From Roseomonas genomospecies 6 (GTDB taxonomy: Bacteria > Pseudomonadota > Alphaproteobacteria > Azospirillales > Azospirillaceae), in assembly GCF_008365375.1 (NCBI RefSeq), contig NZ_QOKW01000005.1, positions 62,001 through 126,000 on the forward strand: a stretch of DNA of 64,000 bases, written 5' to 3'. Shown in pieces: positions 16,103-24,075 of the stretch. The stretch's first letter is position 1. Every line of letters begins with the position of its first letter. Under the pieces are notes generated by a model, which saw nothing but the letters and a program-made list of their open reading frames with translations, was not told the DNA's origin and did not search any database. The translations under genes and the position numbers were made by a program.

Positions 16103-17444
16103 CGAAGCGGGCGGCGCCGTGGCTGCCCAGCGCCACGTAGGCCGTGCCTTCGGGCAGGTCCACCTCGCGGCTGTTGAAGTTGTTCCAGAAGTCGTAGATG
16201 ACCCCCGGACGGTCCATCCGGCGCGCCAGATCCGGCAGCGGCATGGAGGTGAAGACCGGGTGGTTGTTCAGGATGACGGCGAGGTTCGCGCCATCCACCG
16301 CCTCCGCCATGCTGTTGGCGGGCTCCAGCCCGAAACTGCGGATGTCGTCCGCCGCCACCACCGCGTCGAAGCCGCGCCAGCGCGCCCTGGGGAAGCGGGT
16401 CCGCAACTCCTCGAACAGCGGCTTCGCCATGGTGCCGCGCAGGTCGTCGGTCGCCGGGCGGCCCTTGAAGGCGAGGCCCATCAGGCTGATGGTCGGGTCC
16501 TGCGGGAAGCCCTGCATGGAGCCGGTCAGGGTTTCCAGGAAGCGCGAGACCTCAACGGGCTGGCTTTCGTTGATGCGGCGCCCGGCGGCGGTGATGTCCA
16601 TCTCCACCCCCAGTTCGCGGGCGGATTCGATCAGGATGTGCGGGTCCTTCTCCAGACAGGGGCCGCCGACCGGGCCGGGCAGCGGAAGCTGCGTGCGCGG
16701 GTAGCCCAGCTTGCCCGCCCGCGACACCTCCAGCGCCGACACCTCCATGGCGTTGCACAGCCGGGCGATCTCGTTGGCGAAGGCGAAGGTGACGTCGCGG
16801 TAGGTGTTGTCCACCAGCTTGATCATCTCCGCCGTCTCCAGCGTGGAGACCTTCACCGTCGTCGGGGTCAGCATGCCGAAGATCTGCGAGGCGCGGGCCG
16901 CCACCTCGACGCTTTCCGCGCCGATGATCTGGGGAAGCTGGTTCAGCTCGATCAGCGCCTGCCCCTCCAGCGTGCGCTCCGGGCAGAAGGCGATGTCGAA
17001 GCGCTTGCCGGTGCGCCGCAGGATCGGCGCCACCACCTCGCGGGTCGTCCCCAGTTTCACGGTGGAGCGCAGGATGACGAGGTCGCCGTCGTGGATGCAG
17101 TCGGCCACCTGCCGGGTCGCCGCCTCGATCATGTCGGTGCGCACGCGGCCATCGCGGTCCAGCGGGGTGCCGACGGTGATGATGAAGACGCTGCAATCCC
17201 GGCAACCCTCCGGGGTGCGGCCGAAGGTGAAGCGCCCGCGCTCCATCACATGCCGAAGCTTCTCGGCGAGGCCCGGCTCATGGAAATGGGGAACGCCGCG
17301 GGCCAGCTTGTCCAGCACCTCGCCCCGCACTTCCACGCCGTGCACCTGGAACCCCGCGTCCGCCATGGCGACGGCCAGCGTCAGCCCGACATAGCCGAGA
17401 CCGAGCACGCAGACGTTCCGGTCGGGAAAGGATTTTGGGAGCAT
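16089..17444 (-). CDS. UDP-sugar dehydrogenase (UDP-N-acetylmannosamine dehydrogenase/WecC type)
   Basis: This 451-residue enzyme oxidises C6 of a UDP-sugar to a uronate with two NAD+. The N-terminal Rossmann domain has VCVLGLGYVGLTLAVAMADA. ITVGTPLDRDGR and LRSTVKLGTT follow, then FCPERTLEGQA, LVDNTYRDVTFAFANE and the catalytic Cys in GPVGGPCLEKDPHIL. GLAFKGRPATDDLRGT marks the C-terminal nucleotide-sugar domain. FCPERTLEG and CLEKD are closer to WecC/WbpA-type HexNAc dehydrogenases than to UDP-glucose dehydrogenase. The ATG at 17444 was chosen to place the Rossmann motif near residue 12. The 232 bases upstream have no gene and may hold an internal promoter. Confidence 0.9.
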   Translation of the reverse strand: MLPKSFPDRNVCVLGLGYVGLTLAVAMADAGFQVHGVEVRGEVLDKLARGVPHFHEPGLAEKLRHVMERGRFTFGRTPEGCRDCSVFIITVGTPLDRDGRVRTDMIEAATRQVADCIHDGDLVILRSTVKLGTTREVVAPILRRTGKRFDIAFCPERTLEGQALIELNQLPQIIGAESVEVAARASQIFGMLTPTTVKVSTLETAEMIKLVDNTYRDVTFAFANEIARLCNAMEVSALEVSRAGKLGYPRTQLPLPGPVGGPCLEKDPHILIESARELGVEMDITAAGRRINESQPVEVSRFLETLTGSMQGFPQDPTISLMGLAFKGRPATDDLRGTMAKPLFEELRTRFPRARWRGFDAVVAADDIRSFGLEPANSMAEAVDGANLAVILNNHPVFTSMPLPDLARRMDRPGVIYDFWNNFNSREVDLPEGTAYVALGSHGAARFAHVA

Positions 17445-17676
17445 AGTCTTTCGATCCTGCCGTTGATTGGAGCATGCATCCAAAGGCGCCGCCGCCATCC
17501 GCCACCCGCGCCATGCGCAATCCGAACGTCTTGCGACGCGGCATTGTTCCGGCCATTCGGAGTGGCGTGAACAGGCTATGCCGTTGATCGGACGGTGTTT
17601 TGTTGGTGGTAATCCGGTCCGGTGGCAAGGGTGCGTCCGGTCGGCGCGCTCTGGGATTCGGGATAGGGCGGGCGCG

Positions 17677-19122
17677 TCATGCCGCCGCCACGATCAGCCG
17701 GCGCAGCCGCGACGGGCGGACCAGACCGGTCGCCAGCGCCGCCAGCGCGTAGACCGCGACCAGAACCGTCCCGCCGATCAGCAGGGCGGCCAGCGGATGG
17801 CCGGGGGCCATCAGATGCGGAAAGGCGTGGGTCAGCCCCAGAGTCGCCCCCATGGCGAGCGCGCCGCACAGGGCCGCCCGCGCGGCGATGCCGAGGTAAA
17901 GCTGGCCGACCTCCCGCCGGTGCAGCCAGGCGAGCCCGGTCATGGCGGTCAGCTCGGCGAGGATGGTCGCCACGGCGGACCCCTCGATCCCATAGCGCGG
18001 GATCAGCAGCAGGTTCAGCGCCGCGTTCGTCAGCCCGCCGATCAGGATGGCGGTCATGTAGCCGGTCTGCCGGTGCCAGACGAGCAGCGGGTTGCCCATC
18101 GTCAGGTTGATGTGGACGACGGCCACCGCGATCATCAGCAGGCGCAGCGTGTCCGCGGCGGGGGCGTAGGCCGGGCCGAAGACGGTGCTCATGACGGCCG
18201 GCGCCAGCGTGAAGCCTCCCGCCGCGATCAGCGCGCCGATGGACAGGGTGGTCGCGGCGTAGTCGCGCATCCGCGCCCGCATCGCCTCGCGGTCGCCGTA
18301 GGCGGCGGCGAGCTGCGGCATGAAGGCGCTGAGGATGATGTTCCCCGCGGTCAGCGACAGCACCAGCAGCTTGGTCACCGCGGCGTACCAGCCGACCTCC
18401 GTCTGCGGGACCATGAAGCCCAGCATCACCAGATCCAGGTGGGAGAACAGCGCCCAGGCGAAGACGCTGACCGCCATGGGGGCGGAGGTCTTCAGGATTC
18501 CCGCCCACACGGCCGGAGCCACCCGCGGACGCGGCATCCGGAAGTCGTGGCTGAAGCGGGCCAGCATCAGGGCGGCGTTGATGACGAAGGAGGCGGCGGT
18601 GATCCCGGCGGCAACCGCCAGATCCTCCGGCCCGCGCACCAGCGCCAGCACGGCGACCATGTTGCCCAGCGACGTGCCGATCTCGCGCACGGCGATGACG
18701 CTCATCCGCTCCGTCGCCTGATAGACGAAGTCGAGCAGCAGCGCGTTGCCCAGCAATTGGACCGCCTGCACCAGCAGCACCGCCTTGACCAGCGCCGGCT
18801 TGTCGAGCTGAAGGACGAACACAGCGTAGAGCCCGCCGACCAGAACGGCCAGCAGCAGGCGCAGGGTCAGCACATGGTCCGCGAGCACCGTCGCCTTTTC
18901 CCGGTCGCGGGCGATCTCGCGCATCGCGTAGGTGGACAGGCCCAGATTCACGAACAGGGCGGCGTAGGCCAGCATGGAGGTGCCGAAGCCCAGCACGCCG
19001 AATCCGTCCGGACCCAGGGCGCGCGCGGTCCAGGCCGTGGTGACCAGCCCGCTCAGCAGCGTGGCGACGCGGGCCAGCCCCAGCGCGCGGATGTTCAGGA
19101 AGATGCGTCGTCCGGCGGTCAT
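17677..19122 (-). CDS. Wzx-like polysaccharide flippase
   Basis: This 481-residue membrane protein of the MOP/PST superfamily should flip undecaprenyl-linked repeat units to the periplasm. It has about 12-14 hydrophobic segments. The N-terminus fits the family pattern IRALGLARVATLLSGLVTTAWTAR followed by ALGPDGFGVLGFGTSMLAY. The conserved mid-region WAGILKTSAPMAVSVFAWALF and a later YGIEGSAVATILAEL are also typical. It is second in the operon, after the Wzc-like kinase and 158 bases downstream of it, with a palindromic repeat pair between. The start MTAGRR has the better N-terminal topology. Confidence 0.88.
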   Translation of the reverse strand: MTAGRRIFLNIRALGLARVATLLSGLVTTAWTARALGPDGFGVLGFGTSMLAYAALFVNLGLSTYAMREIARDREKATVLADHVLTLRLLLAVLVGGLYAVFVLQLDKPALVKAVLLVQAVQLLGNALLLDFVYQATERMSVIAVREIGTSLGNMVAVLALVRGPEDLAVAAGITAASFVINAALMLARFSHDFRMPRPRVAPAVWAGILKTSAPMAVSVFAWALFSHLDLVMLGFMVPQTEVGWYAAVTKLLVLSLTAGNIILSAFMPQLAAAYGDREAMRARMRDYAATTLSIGALIAAGGFTLAPAVMSTVFGPAYAPAADTLRLLMIAVAVVHINLTMGNPLLVWHRQTGYMTAILIGGLTNAALNLLLIPRYGIEGSAVATILAELTAMTGLAWLHRREVGQLYLGIAARAALCGALAMGATLGLTHAFPHLMAPGHPLAALLIGGTVLVAVYALAALATGLVRPSRLRRLIVAAA

Positions 19123-19160
19123 GGGCTTTTTCGGGTGTAATGGCACGTGCGGGCGCTGGG

Positions 19161-19243
19161 CCCCCACCCAACCCTCCCCCGCTTACGCAGGGGAGGGCTT
19201 TCTCCTCCCCCTGCGTAAGCGGGGGGAGGTCGGGAGGGGGGCC
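19161..19243. repeat. GC-rich palindromic repeat, copy 2 (facing pair)
   Basis: Two copies of the repeat face each other: 19172-19197 forward (CCCTCCCCCGCTTACGCAG core) and 19203-19229 inverted (CTGCGTAAGCGGGG core), separated by a few bases and flanked by C-rich and G-rich tails. The whole can form one long hairpin. It lies between the Wzc-like and Wzx-like genes inside the operon, where it could stabilise or attenuate the mRNA. Confidence 0.85.
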
Positions 19244-19280
19244 CGACGCGACCGCTTCTCTCGGCGCGCCGTCGTTGTCG

Positions 19281-21545
19281 TCAGTTCGCGTAGTAGCGGC
19301 GGTAGCCGTGGTAGCGCCCGCTGTCCGGGAACTCGTATTGGGCGTGGCGGCGGATATCGACCTGGGAGAACAGGACGCCGACGACCTCGCCGCCCGCCTC
19401 GACGATCTCCTTCAGCCCGGCCATGGCGGTCTCCCGCTTGGTCTTGCCCCAATGCACGATGAAGACGGTCTGGTCGGCCAGCGCCGCCAGCAGCTTGCCC
19501 TCCGACACGGCGAGCACCGGCGGGCTGTCCAGGATCACCCGGTCGTACTCCAGCGCCAGCCGCGAGATGAGCTGGTGCATCCGGCTGGACCCCAGCATGT
19601 CCTGCGGCAGGGCGGACCCGCGCCCGGAGGCGATGAAATGCAGGCCGGTGCGCGGGTCGGTCTGGATCACCTCGTTCGGCGCGCATTCGCCGGACAGCAC
19701 CTCGTACAGACCGCGCTGGTTCTCCATCCCCAGCATCTGGTGCAGCCCCTTGCGGCGCATGTCGCAGTCCAGGATGATCGTCTTCTGGCCGGCGTTGGCG
19801 CAGATGCGCGCGAAGGCCGCGGCGATCGAACTCTTGCCCTCGCCGGGGACGGAGGAGCTGAACAGGATCACCCGCTGGTGCCCGTCCGGGTTGGCGAGCA
19901 GCAGGGTGGTGCGCAGGTTCTGCATCGCCTCCGCGAAGGCCGACATCGGCTTGTCGATGGCGTAGGCGGCGGGCGAGGTGCCGAGGCGCCGCCGCCGCCC
20001 GATCGACGGGACGATGCCCAGCGACCGCACGCCGGTGGCCGCCTCGAACTGGTGCGGGCTGCGGAAGCCGCGCTCCGACTGCTCGCGCAGCATGGCCAGA
20101 AGCACGCCCAGCGTGGCCGAGGCGATCAGGGCCAGCAGGACGATCATCTTCTTGTCGGGCTGCGACGGGTTCAGGGGGATCGCCGCTTCCGACACGATGC
20201 GGGCGTCCGGCTGCTGGATGTCGGTCTGGCCGGCGATCTCCTGGAAGCGGGTCAGCATCGCCTCGTACATGGTCTGCGAGGTCTCGGCGTCGCGTTCCAG
20301 CGTGCGCAGGGTGACGTTGGATTCCTGCTGCTGGTTGCGCTGGGCCTGGAGCTGGTCGAGGTTGGCCTTCAGGGCGGCCTCGCGCCCGCGCTCCACCTCC
20401 ACCTCGTTGCTCAGATTCTGGACGATGCGGTTCACGTCGGCCTTGATCTGGCCTTGCAGGTCGCGCAGCTCGCTCTGGAGCGCGGTCAGCGTCGGATGGC
20501 GGGCGCCGTACTTGTTGGCCGCCTCGGCGATCTTGCGCTGAAGCTCCACCTCCTGCTGGCGCAGCGCCTGGATCAGGGGAGAGCCGAGCACGTCGCCGAT
20601 GGCCGACACGCCGCGCGGACTCTGCGCCAGGGTGGAAACCTCGCGCAGCTTGGACTCCGCCTCCTGCCGCTTGGTGCGGGCCAGGACGTAGCTGGTGTTC
20701 AGCTCCGCCAACTGCTGGGCGATCAGGGTGGTTTCGCCGTTGGCGTTGGTCAGGCCGCTCTCGGCGCGGTACTTCTCCGCCGCCTCGCCGGTGGTCTTGG
20801 CCTCGCGGCGCAGTTCGGTGATGCGCTCCTCCAGCCAGGCCGTGGCGCGCTTGGCCCCCTTGAACTTCTCGTCGAGCTGATCGACGAGGTACAGCTCGCC
20901 GATGGTGTTGGCGATCAGGGCGGCCTTGCGCGGGTCCTCGCTGTCGAAGTCCACGGCGATGACGTAGGAGCGGCCCTGCGGCCTGACCGCCAGATTTTCA
21001 AGGAAACTGTTGACGGTGGAGGTCTTCTCGTTGGCCGCCTTCTCCTCCGGGCTCAGCGCGATCTCGGGCCGGTCGCCGCGGGCGCTGTTCCACCAGGATT
21101 CGGGAACCCAGTTCTTCGGGTTCAGGTAATAGAACCAGTTGATCTGATCGGGCCGCAGCGCGGCGTTGAACTCCGGGTCGTTCATCAGGCCCAGCTTGTC
21201 CACCACCTTCTCCGCGAAGGCGGGGGACTTCAGGATCGCCACCTCGCTCTGCAGGGCGCCCAGTTCCGTGGACAGGCCGGACACGACCTCCTGGTAGTTC
21301 ATCACCTGATTCTTGCGGTGCTCCACCATGATCAGGGTCTGGGCGGTGTAGAGCGGCGTCATCCGCAAGGCGACGAGCGCCGCGATGCCCGTCCCCAGCA
21401 CGATCACCGCCCCGATCAGCAGCTTGTGGCGCAGCAGCATGCCGGTGGTGCGGCGCACCGCGCTGGCCGCCGCGGTGGACAGGTCGAAGGAGACCGGTCC
21501 CGTCTGGCGCCGCTGGGGCTGATCCTGAATGTCCTGGGTGGCCAA
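19281..21545 (-). CDS. Wzc/ExoP-type tyrosine autokinase and polysaccharide co-polymerase
   Basis: This 754-residue protein controls chain length and export. The N-terminal Wzz domain has membrane helices near residues 43-62 and 455-475 with a long periplasmic coiled-coil region between (residues about 230-430, rich in Glu, Gln, Arg and Leu). The C-terminal BY-kinase has Walker A SSSVPGEGKSS near 563-573, Walker A' ILDCDMRR and Walker B VILDSPP. The tail carries five Tyr between 737 and 752 (RYHGYRRYY), the autophosphorylation cluster. It leads the long minus-strand operon. Outer-membrane (Wza) and phosphatase (Wzb) partners are not in the window. Confidence 0.95.
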   Translation of the reverse strand: MATQDIQDQPQRRQTGPVSFDLSTAAASAVRRTTGMLLRHKLLIGAVIVLGTGIAALVALRMTPLYTAQTLIMVEHRKNQVMNYQEVVSGLSTELGALQSEVAILKSPAFAEKVVDKLGLMNDPEFNAALRPDQINWFYYLNPKNWVPESWWNSARGDRPEIALSPEEKAANEKTSTVNSFLENLAVRPQGRSYVIAVDFDSEDPRKAALIANTIGELYLVDQLDEKFKGAKRATAWLEERITELRREAKTTGEAAEKYRAESGLTNANGETTLIAQQLAELNTSYVLARTKRQEAESKLREVSTLAQSPRGVSAIGDVLGSPLIQALRQQEVELQRKIAEAANKYGARHPTLTALQSELRDLQGQIKADVNRIVQNLSNEVEVERGREAALKANLDQLQAQRNQQQESNVTLRTLERDAETSQTMYEAMLTRFQEIAGQTDIQQPDARIVSEAAIPLNPSQPDKKMIVLLALIASATLGVLLAMLREQSERGFRSPHQFEAATGVRSLGIVPSIGRRRRLGTSPAAYAIDKPMSAFAEAMQNLRTTLLLANPDGHQRVILFSSSVPGEGKSSIAAAFARICANAGQKTIILDCDMRRKGLHQMLGMENQRGLYEVLSGECAPNEVIQTDPRTGLHFIASGRGSALPQDMLGSSRMHQLISRLALEYDRVILDSPPVLAVSEGKLLAALADQTVFIVHWGKTKRETAMAGLKEIVEAGGEVVGVLFSQVDIRRHAQYEFPDSGRYHGYRRYYAN

Positions 21546-21784
21546 AGCGGGTTCCTCCTCGCATGCCGAACGGCACCCCGTTCGGGGCGTTACGGTTGCC
21601 TAGAACGCCATCCACCGTCCGACCGTTTCATGCTGCGCCGAGAGCATCCGGTGAGGAAGACACGCTCATTGGGTACTCTGCCCGGGTTCGCTTTCGGGGT
21701 GGTCCGCATCCGAACCCGCCGCCGGGGTGGACCGGAGGAGCCCCTTCGCCGATAATGGTCATTGCCGACGAGAGGGGGCCGGGC

Positions 21785-22477
21785 ATGCCGCCGGAGAGCA
21801 TTGAGAAGGCTGACGATTTCTGGGCTGGAGCCTTTCCCGCGCTGAGCGCGCTGGAGCCGGACGCGCTGGCGCTTCTGCGCGCGCGAGGAACGCGGATGGC
21901 GGTGCCGCGCGGCACGGTGCTGTTCCGCATCGGCAGCCTGTGCCGCAATTTTCTCATGCTGCTGGACGGCACGGTGCGGGTGCAGATGACCTCCGAGAAC
22001 GGGCGGGAGATCGTCCTGTACCGCGTCGGGCAGGGCGAGACCTGCATCCTGACCACCGCCTGCCTGATGACGCGGGCCGACTACAACGCCGAAGGCGTGG
22101 CGGAAACCGATCTGGACGCCATCGCCCTGGGGGCGGCGGCCTTCCACGAGCTGCTGGCCCGGTCAGCGCTGTTCCGGGATTTCGTCTTCGCCTCCTTCGG
22201 CACGCGGCTGCTCGGCATGATGATGCTGGTGGAGGAGGTGGCCTTCGGGCGCATCGACCTGCGGCTGGCCCGCTTCCTGGTGGACCACCGCGACGCGCGC
22301 GGCGGCTTGGACACCACCCACCAGACGCTGGCCGTCGAGCTGGGGACCGCGCGCGAGGTGGTCAGCCGCCAGTTGAAGGAGTTCGAGCGGCGCGGCCTCG
22401 TCGAGCTGTCCCGCGGGCGTGTCGGGGTGCGCGACCCGGACGCGCTGCTGGCGCTGGAGCAGGCGGACGGCGTGTGA
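21785..22477 (+). CDS. Crp/Fnr-family transcriptional regulator
   Basis: This 230-residue regulator has an N-terminal cyclic-nucleotide-binding-like beta roll (residues about 20-135) and a C-terminal winged HTH (TLAVELGTAREVVSRQLKEF, residues 181-200). It lacks the four-Cys cluster of true FNR. It has Cys53, Cys87 and Cys93 in the phrase GETCILTTACLM, seen in a Crp/Fnr subgroup that often neighbours DUF2892 or rhodanese genes, which suggests thiol, sulfide or metal sensing. ATG at 21785, after GAGAGGGGG, is preferred over ATG at 21755. A perfect palindrome overlaps its stop codon, upstream of the DUF2892 gene. The 239-base gap to the Wzc-like gene should hold both promoters. Confidence 0.88.
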   Translation: MPPESIEKADDFWAGAFPALSALEPDALALLRARGTRMAVPRGTVLFRIGSLCRNFLMLLDGTVRVQMTSENGREIVLYRVGQGETCILTTACLMTRADYNAEGVAETDLDAIALGAAAFHELLARSALFRDFVFASFGTRLLGMMMLVEEVAFGRIDLRLARFLVDHRDARGGLDTTHQTLAVELGTAREVVSRQLKEFERRGLVELSRGRVGVRDPDALLALEQADGV

Positions 22478-22487
22478 CGGAGTCACA
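22473..22487. promoter_or_regulatory. Crp-like palindromic operator
   Basis: TGTGACGGAGTCACA is a perfect 6-3-6 palindrome. Half-sites TGTGA and TCACA match the Crp/Fnr consensus, but with five rather than six bases between. It overlaps the crp stop codon and lies about 70 bases ahead of the DUF2892 start, with a TAAAAT -10-like hexamer 11 bases downstream. Confidence 0.55.
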
Positions 22488-22554
22488 GACCGCTGGCGTA
22501 AAATGGGCTTGGATGGGCGCACCAATCGCCCAACCCAATCCATAAGGTGCGTCC

Positions 22555-22746
22555 ATGCCCATCAACGTCGGCACCATCGACCGCGCGCTCCGCGCCATCG
22601 TCGGCCTCGTCCTGATCGCCCTCGTCTTCGTCGGCCCGCAGACCCCCTGGGGCTGGATCGGTCTGGTCCCGCTGCTGACCGCGGTGATCGGCTTCTGCCC
22701 GGCCTACACCCTGTTCGGCGTGAGGACCTGCTCCATCAAGCAGTGA
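22555..22746 (+). CDS. DUF2892 (YgaP-type) two-helix membrane protein
   Basis: This 63-residue protein has the DUF2892 pattern: an N-terminal MPINVGTIDRALRAIVG amphipathic start, a first membrane helix (LVLIALVFVG), PWGWIGLVPLLTAVIGFCPAY as the second, and a TLFGVRTC end with the usual two Cys (one in FCPAY). In other bacteria this domain is fused to rhodanese in YgaP or encoded beside sulfurtransferases. The gene lies 78 bases after the Crp/Fnr gene and is probably its target, given the palindrome between them. An imperfect inverted repeat (TTGGATGGGCG and CGCCCAACCCAA) lies just before the start. Confidence 0.88.
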   Translation: MPINVGTIDRALRAIVGLVLIALVFVGPQTPWGWIGLVPLLTAVIGFCPAYTLFGVRTCSIKQ

Positions 22747-22801
22747 TGCCGTGGGAAGGGCGTAGCCGGGGAAGGCCGCGCTCCTTCCGTCCGCGCGGGT
22801 C

Positions 22802-23338
22802 CTATGCTCGGACCAGGGCGGTGATCGCCTGAAAGACCTTGAGGTTGAGCGGCGTGTCGAAGGTCGGCGACCGCGCCTTCCGGATGGTGCCTTCGTATTC
22901 CTTGATCGTCGATATCAACGCGCTGGAAAGATCCGGTGCGGTCCGGATGTCGCCAATCTGTGAAAGGCAGAGGATGTAGGCGAAGTTCAGGTTGGCTTCG
23001 TGGGTGTAGATGTCGGCGCCTTCGGCGCATTCGACTTGGATCAAGGGGCGGTGAAGGGCCTCGAAAAGAAGAATTCGGCCCCGGATGTCTCGGAAATTCC
23101 GCAGATCCATCATATTTCTGATGGAGAAACGGCTTCTAAGCCGGGAGATTTCTCCGTCTATGGCTTCCTCAATTCTTTGTAGTGATGAAGCAATCTCTGG
23201 CTTTTCCTTAAGGTGCAGCGTCAAGTGAACCGGGTTCGGGCGCCGTTGCACCATATAGAATTCGTATTTTGCCTTAAAGGCACCGAAGACAGTGTTTATT
23301 AATAACTCTGCGTCGGCGTCAGCCTGTGATGACGTCAT
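22802..23338 (-). CDS. Hypothetical protein in a lower-GC patch
   Basis: I do not recognise a family for this 178-residue protein. It has a balanced, soluble, mostly helical composition with no signal peptide or membrane segment. Motif-like stretches include FGAFKAKYEFYMVQRRPNP near the N-terminus and NLNFAYILCLSQIGDI in the second half. Its DNA is richer in A and T than the neighbours and uses codons rare in the rest of the window (ata, tta, aat), which suggests recent acquisition. It lies 58 bases downstream of another unknown gene in the same orientation. Protein-like composition makes a real gene likely. Confidence 0.6.
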   Translation of the reverse strand: MTSSQADADAELLINTVFGAFKAKYEFYMVQRRPNPVHLTLHLKEKPEIASSLQRIEEAIDGEISRLRSRFSIRNMMDLRNFRDIRGRILLFEALHRPLIQVECAEGADIYTHEANLNFAYILCLSQIGDIRTAPDLSSALISTIKEYEGTIRKARSPTFDTPLNLKVFQAITALVRA

Positions 23339-23396
23339 GAATATGCATTCGCAGAATTGCAGGGTTTGCAGAGCCGGTCCGAAGGGCCGGGCTCGT

Positions 23397-23708
23397 TCAA
23401 GATCGGTTGTTTTCCGGCTTTGCGCGGCCTTCCGAATTCTGGCCGTTCAAGGCGCGCTGGAAACTCCGGACGCCAACCTCGATCTCATCGTCGGACGGAA
23501 TGCGGAAACCCTGGTGAACAGCCTTCGTGGCGAAGTGGTCCATGATGGACTGCTTCAGCGCGTTGGCTCCATCCCTGACCAGCGTAAAGCGGGTCCAAGA
23601 CGGCGGCGGGTTGGGCTGCGTCAAGGGGGACCCCAGCGTCTTCCCAATGGCGGCGCCTTTCTGCGAGGCGACCGGCTGGGTGGTTGCGGCGCGTGCCGAA
23701 AAAGGCAT
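23397..23708 (-). CDS. Hypothetical protein upstream in the same lower-GC patch
   Basis: This 103-residue protein has no recognised family. The first 35 residues are low-complexity (Ala, Thr, Gln, Pro); the rest looks folded, with an acidic-hydrophobic stretch FRIPSDDEIEVGVRSFQRAL. It starts at an ATG at 23708 preceded by a candidate promoter (23744-23771) and could be co-transcribed with the 178-residue gene. The DNA is less GC-rich than in flanking genes. A chance reading frame cannot be excluded. Confidence 0.45.
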   Translation of the reverse strand: MPFSARAATTQPVASQKGAAIGKTLGSPLTQPNPPPSWTRFTLVRDGANALKQSIMDHFATKAVHQGFRIPSDDEIEVGVRSFQRALNGQNSEGRAKPENNRS

Positions 23709-23743
23709 CGGTCCTGTCCCGAAATTTCAGCGTGTTTGGCTAC

Positions 23744-23771
23744 TTTAATGCAGAGCTGACGCGATTCTCAA
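23744..23771 (-). promoter_or_regulatory. Candidate promoter of the lower-GC genes
   Basis: On the minus strand TTGAGA (23766-23771) and ATTAAA (23744-23749) are 16 bases apart, about 36 bases before the ATG at 23708. The match to sigma-70 hexamers is fair, and local AT content raises the chance of false matches. Confidence 0.35.
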
Positions 23772-24005
23772 GCACATTAAATTACATACACTTGCCTTTC
23801 GCGCTGCGGCAGGTGTGCGATCAATAGCGGTCCTGCTGCCGCCAATAGAAGACTAAGACGATGGTGGGCAAGACACAGTGAATATGTGGGTATTCATAAC
23901 GGAAAGTACGACGGGTTGCCTATTCAAAGCGTCCGGTCGACTTGGCGACATCAAAAGTTGCCGACCCGCGGATGGGAGGATGGGGTCGCGGGTGCCCCCG
24001 GACGT

Positions 24006-24040
24006 GAAAACGCCCCCTCGCCGGTGTGGAGAGAGGGCGT
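24006..24040 (-). terminator. Rho-independent terminator after actSR
   Basis: The segments 24010-24019 and 24031-24040 pair over ten bases with one G-U wobble. On the minus strand the hairpin is followed by TTTTC. It lies 36 bases past the actR stop. Confidence 0.7.
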
Positions 24041-24075
24041 GGACAGGGGCGCCGATCGCGTCCGGTGACGCGCCG

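Larger units (their letters stand above)
23709..24075. other. Intergenic stretch without a gene (367 bases)
   Basis: The first 250 bases are the most AT-rich DNA in the window and read as no plausible protein. They contain a promoter-like pair on the minus strand for the gene at 23708. The last 70 bases hold a hairpin with a T run that fits the terminator of actR, followed by GC-rich sequence up to the actR stop. Confidence 0.6.

Noticed and set aside
19140..21755. An 871-codon plus-strand open frame opposite the Wzc-like gene
   Set aside because: The minus-strand Wzc-like gene has Walker motifs and a Tyr tail; the opposite frame has only low-complexity Leu/Gln/Gly sequence.
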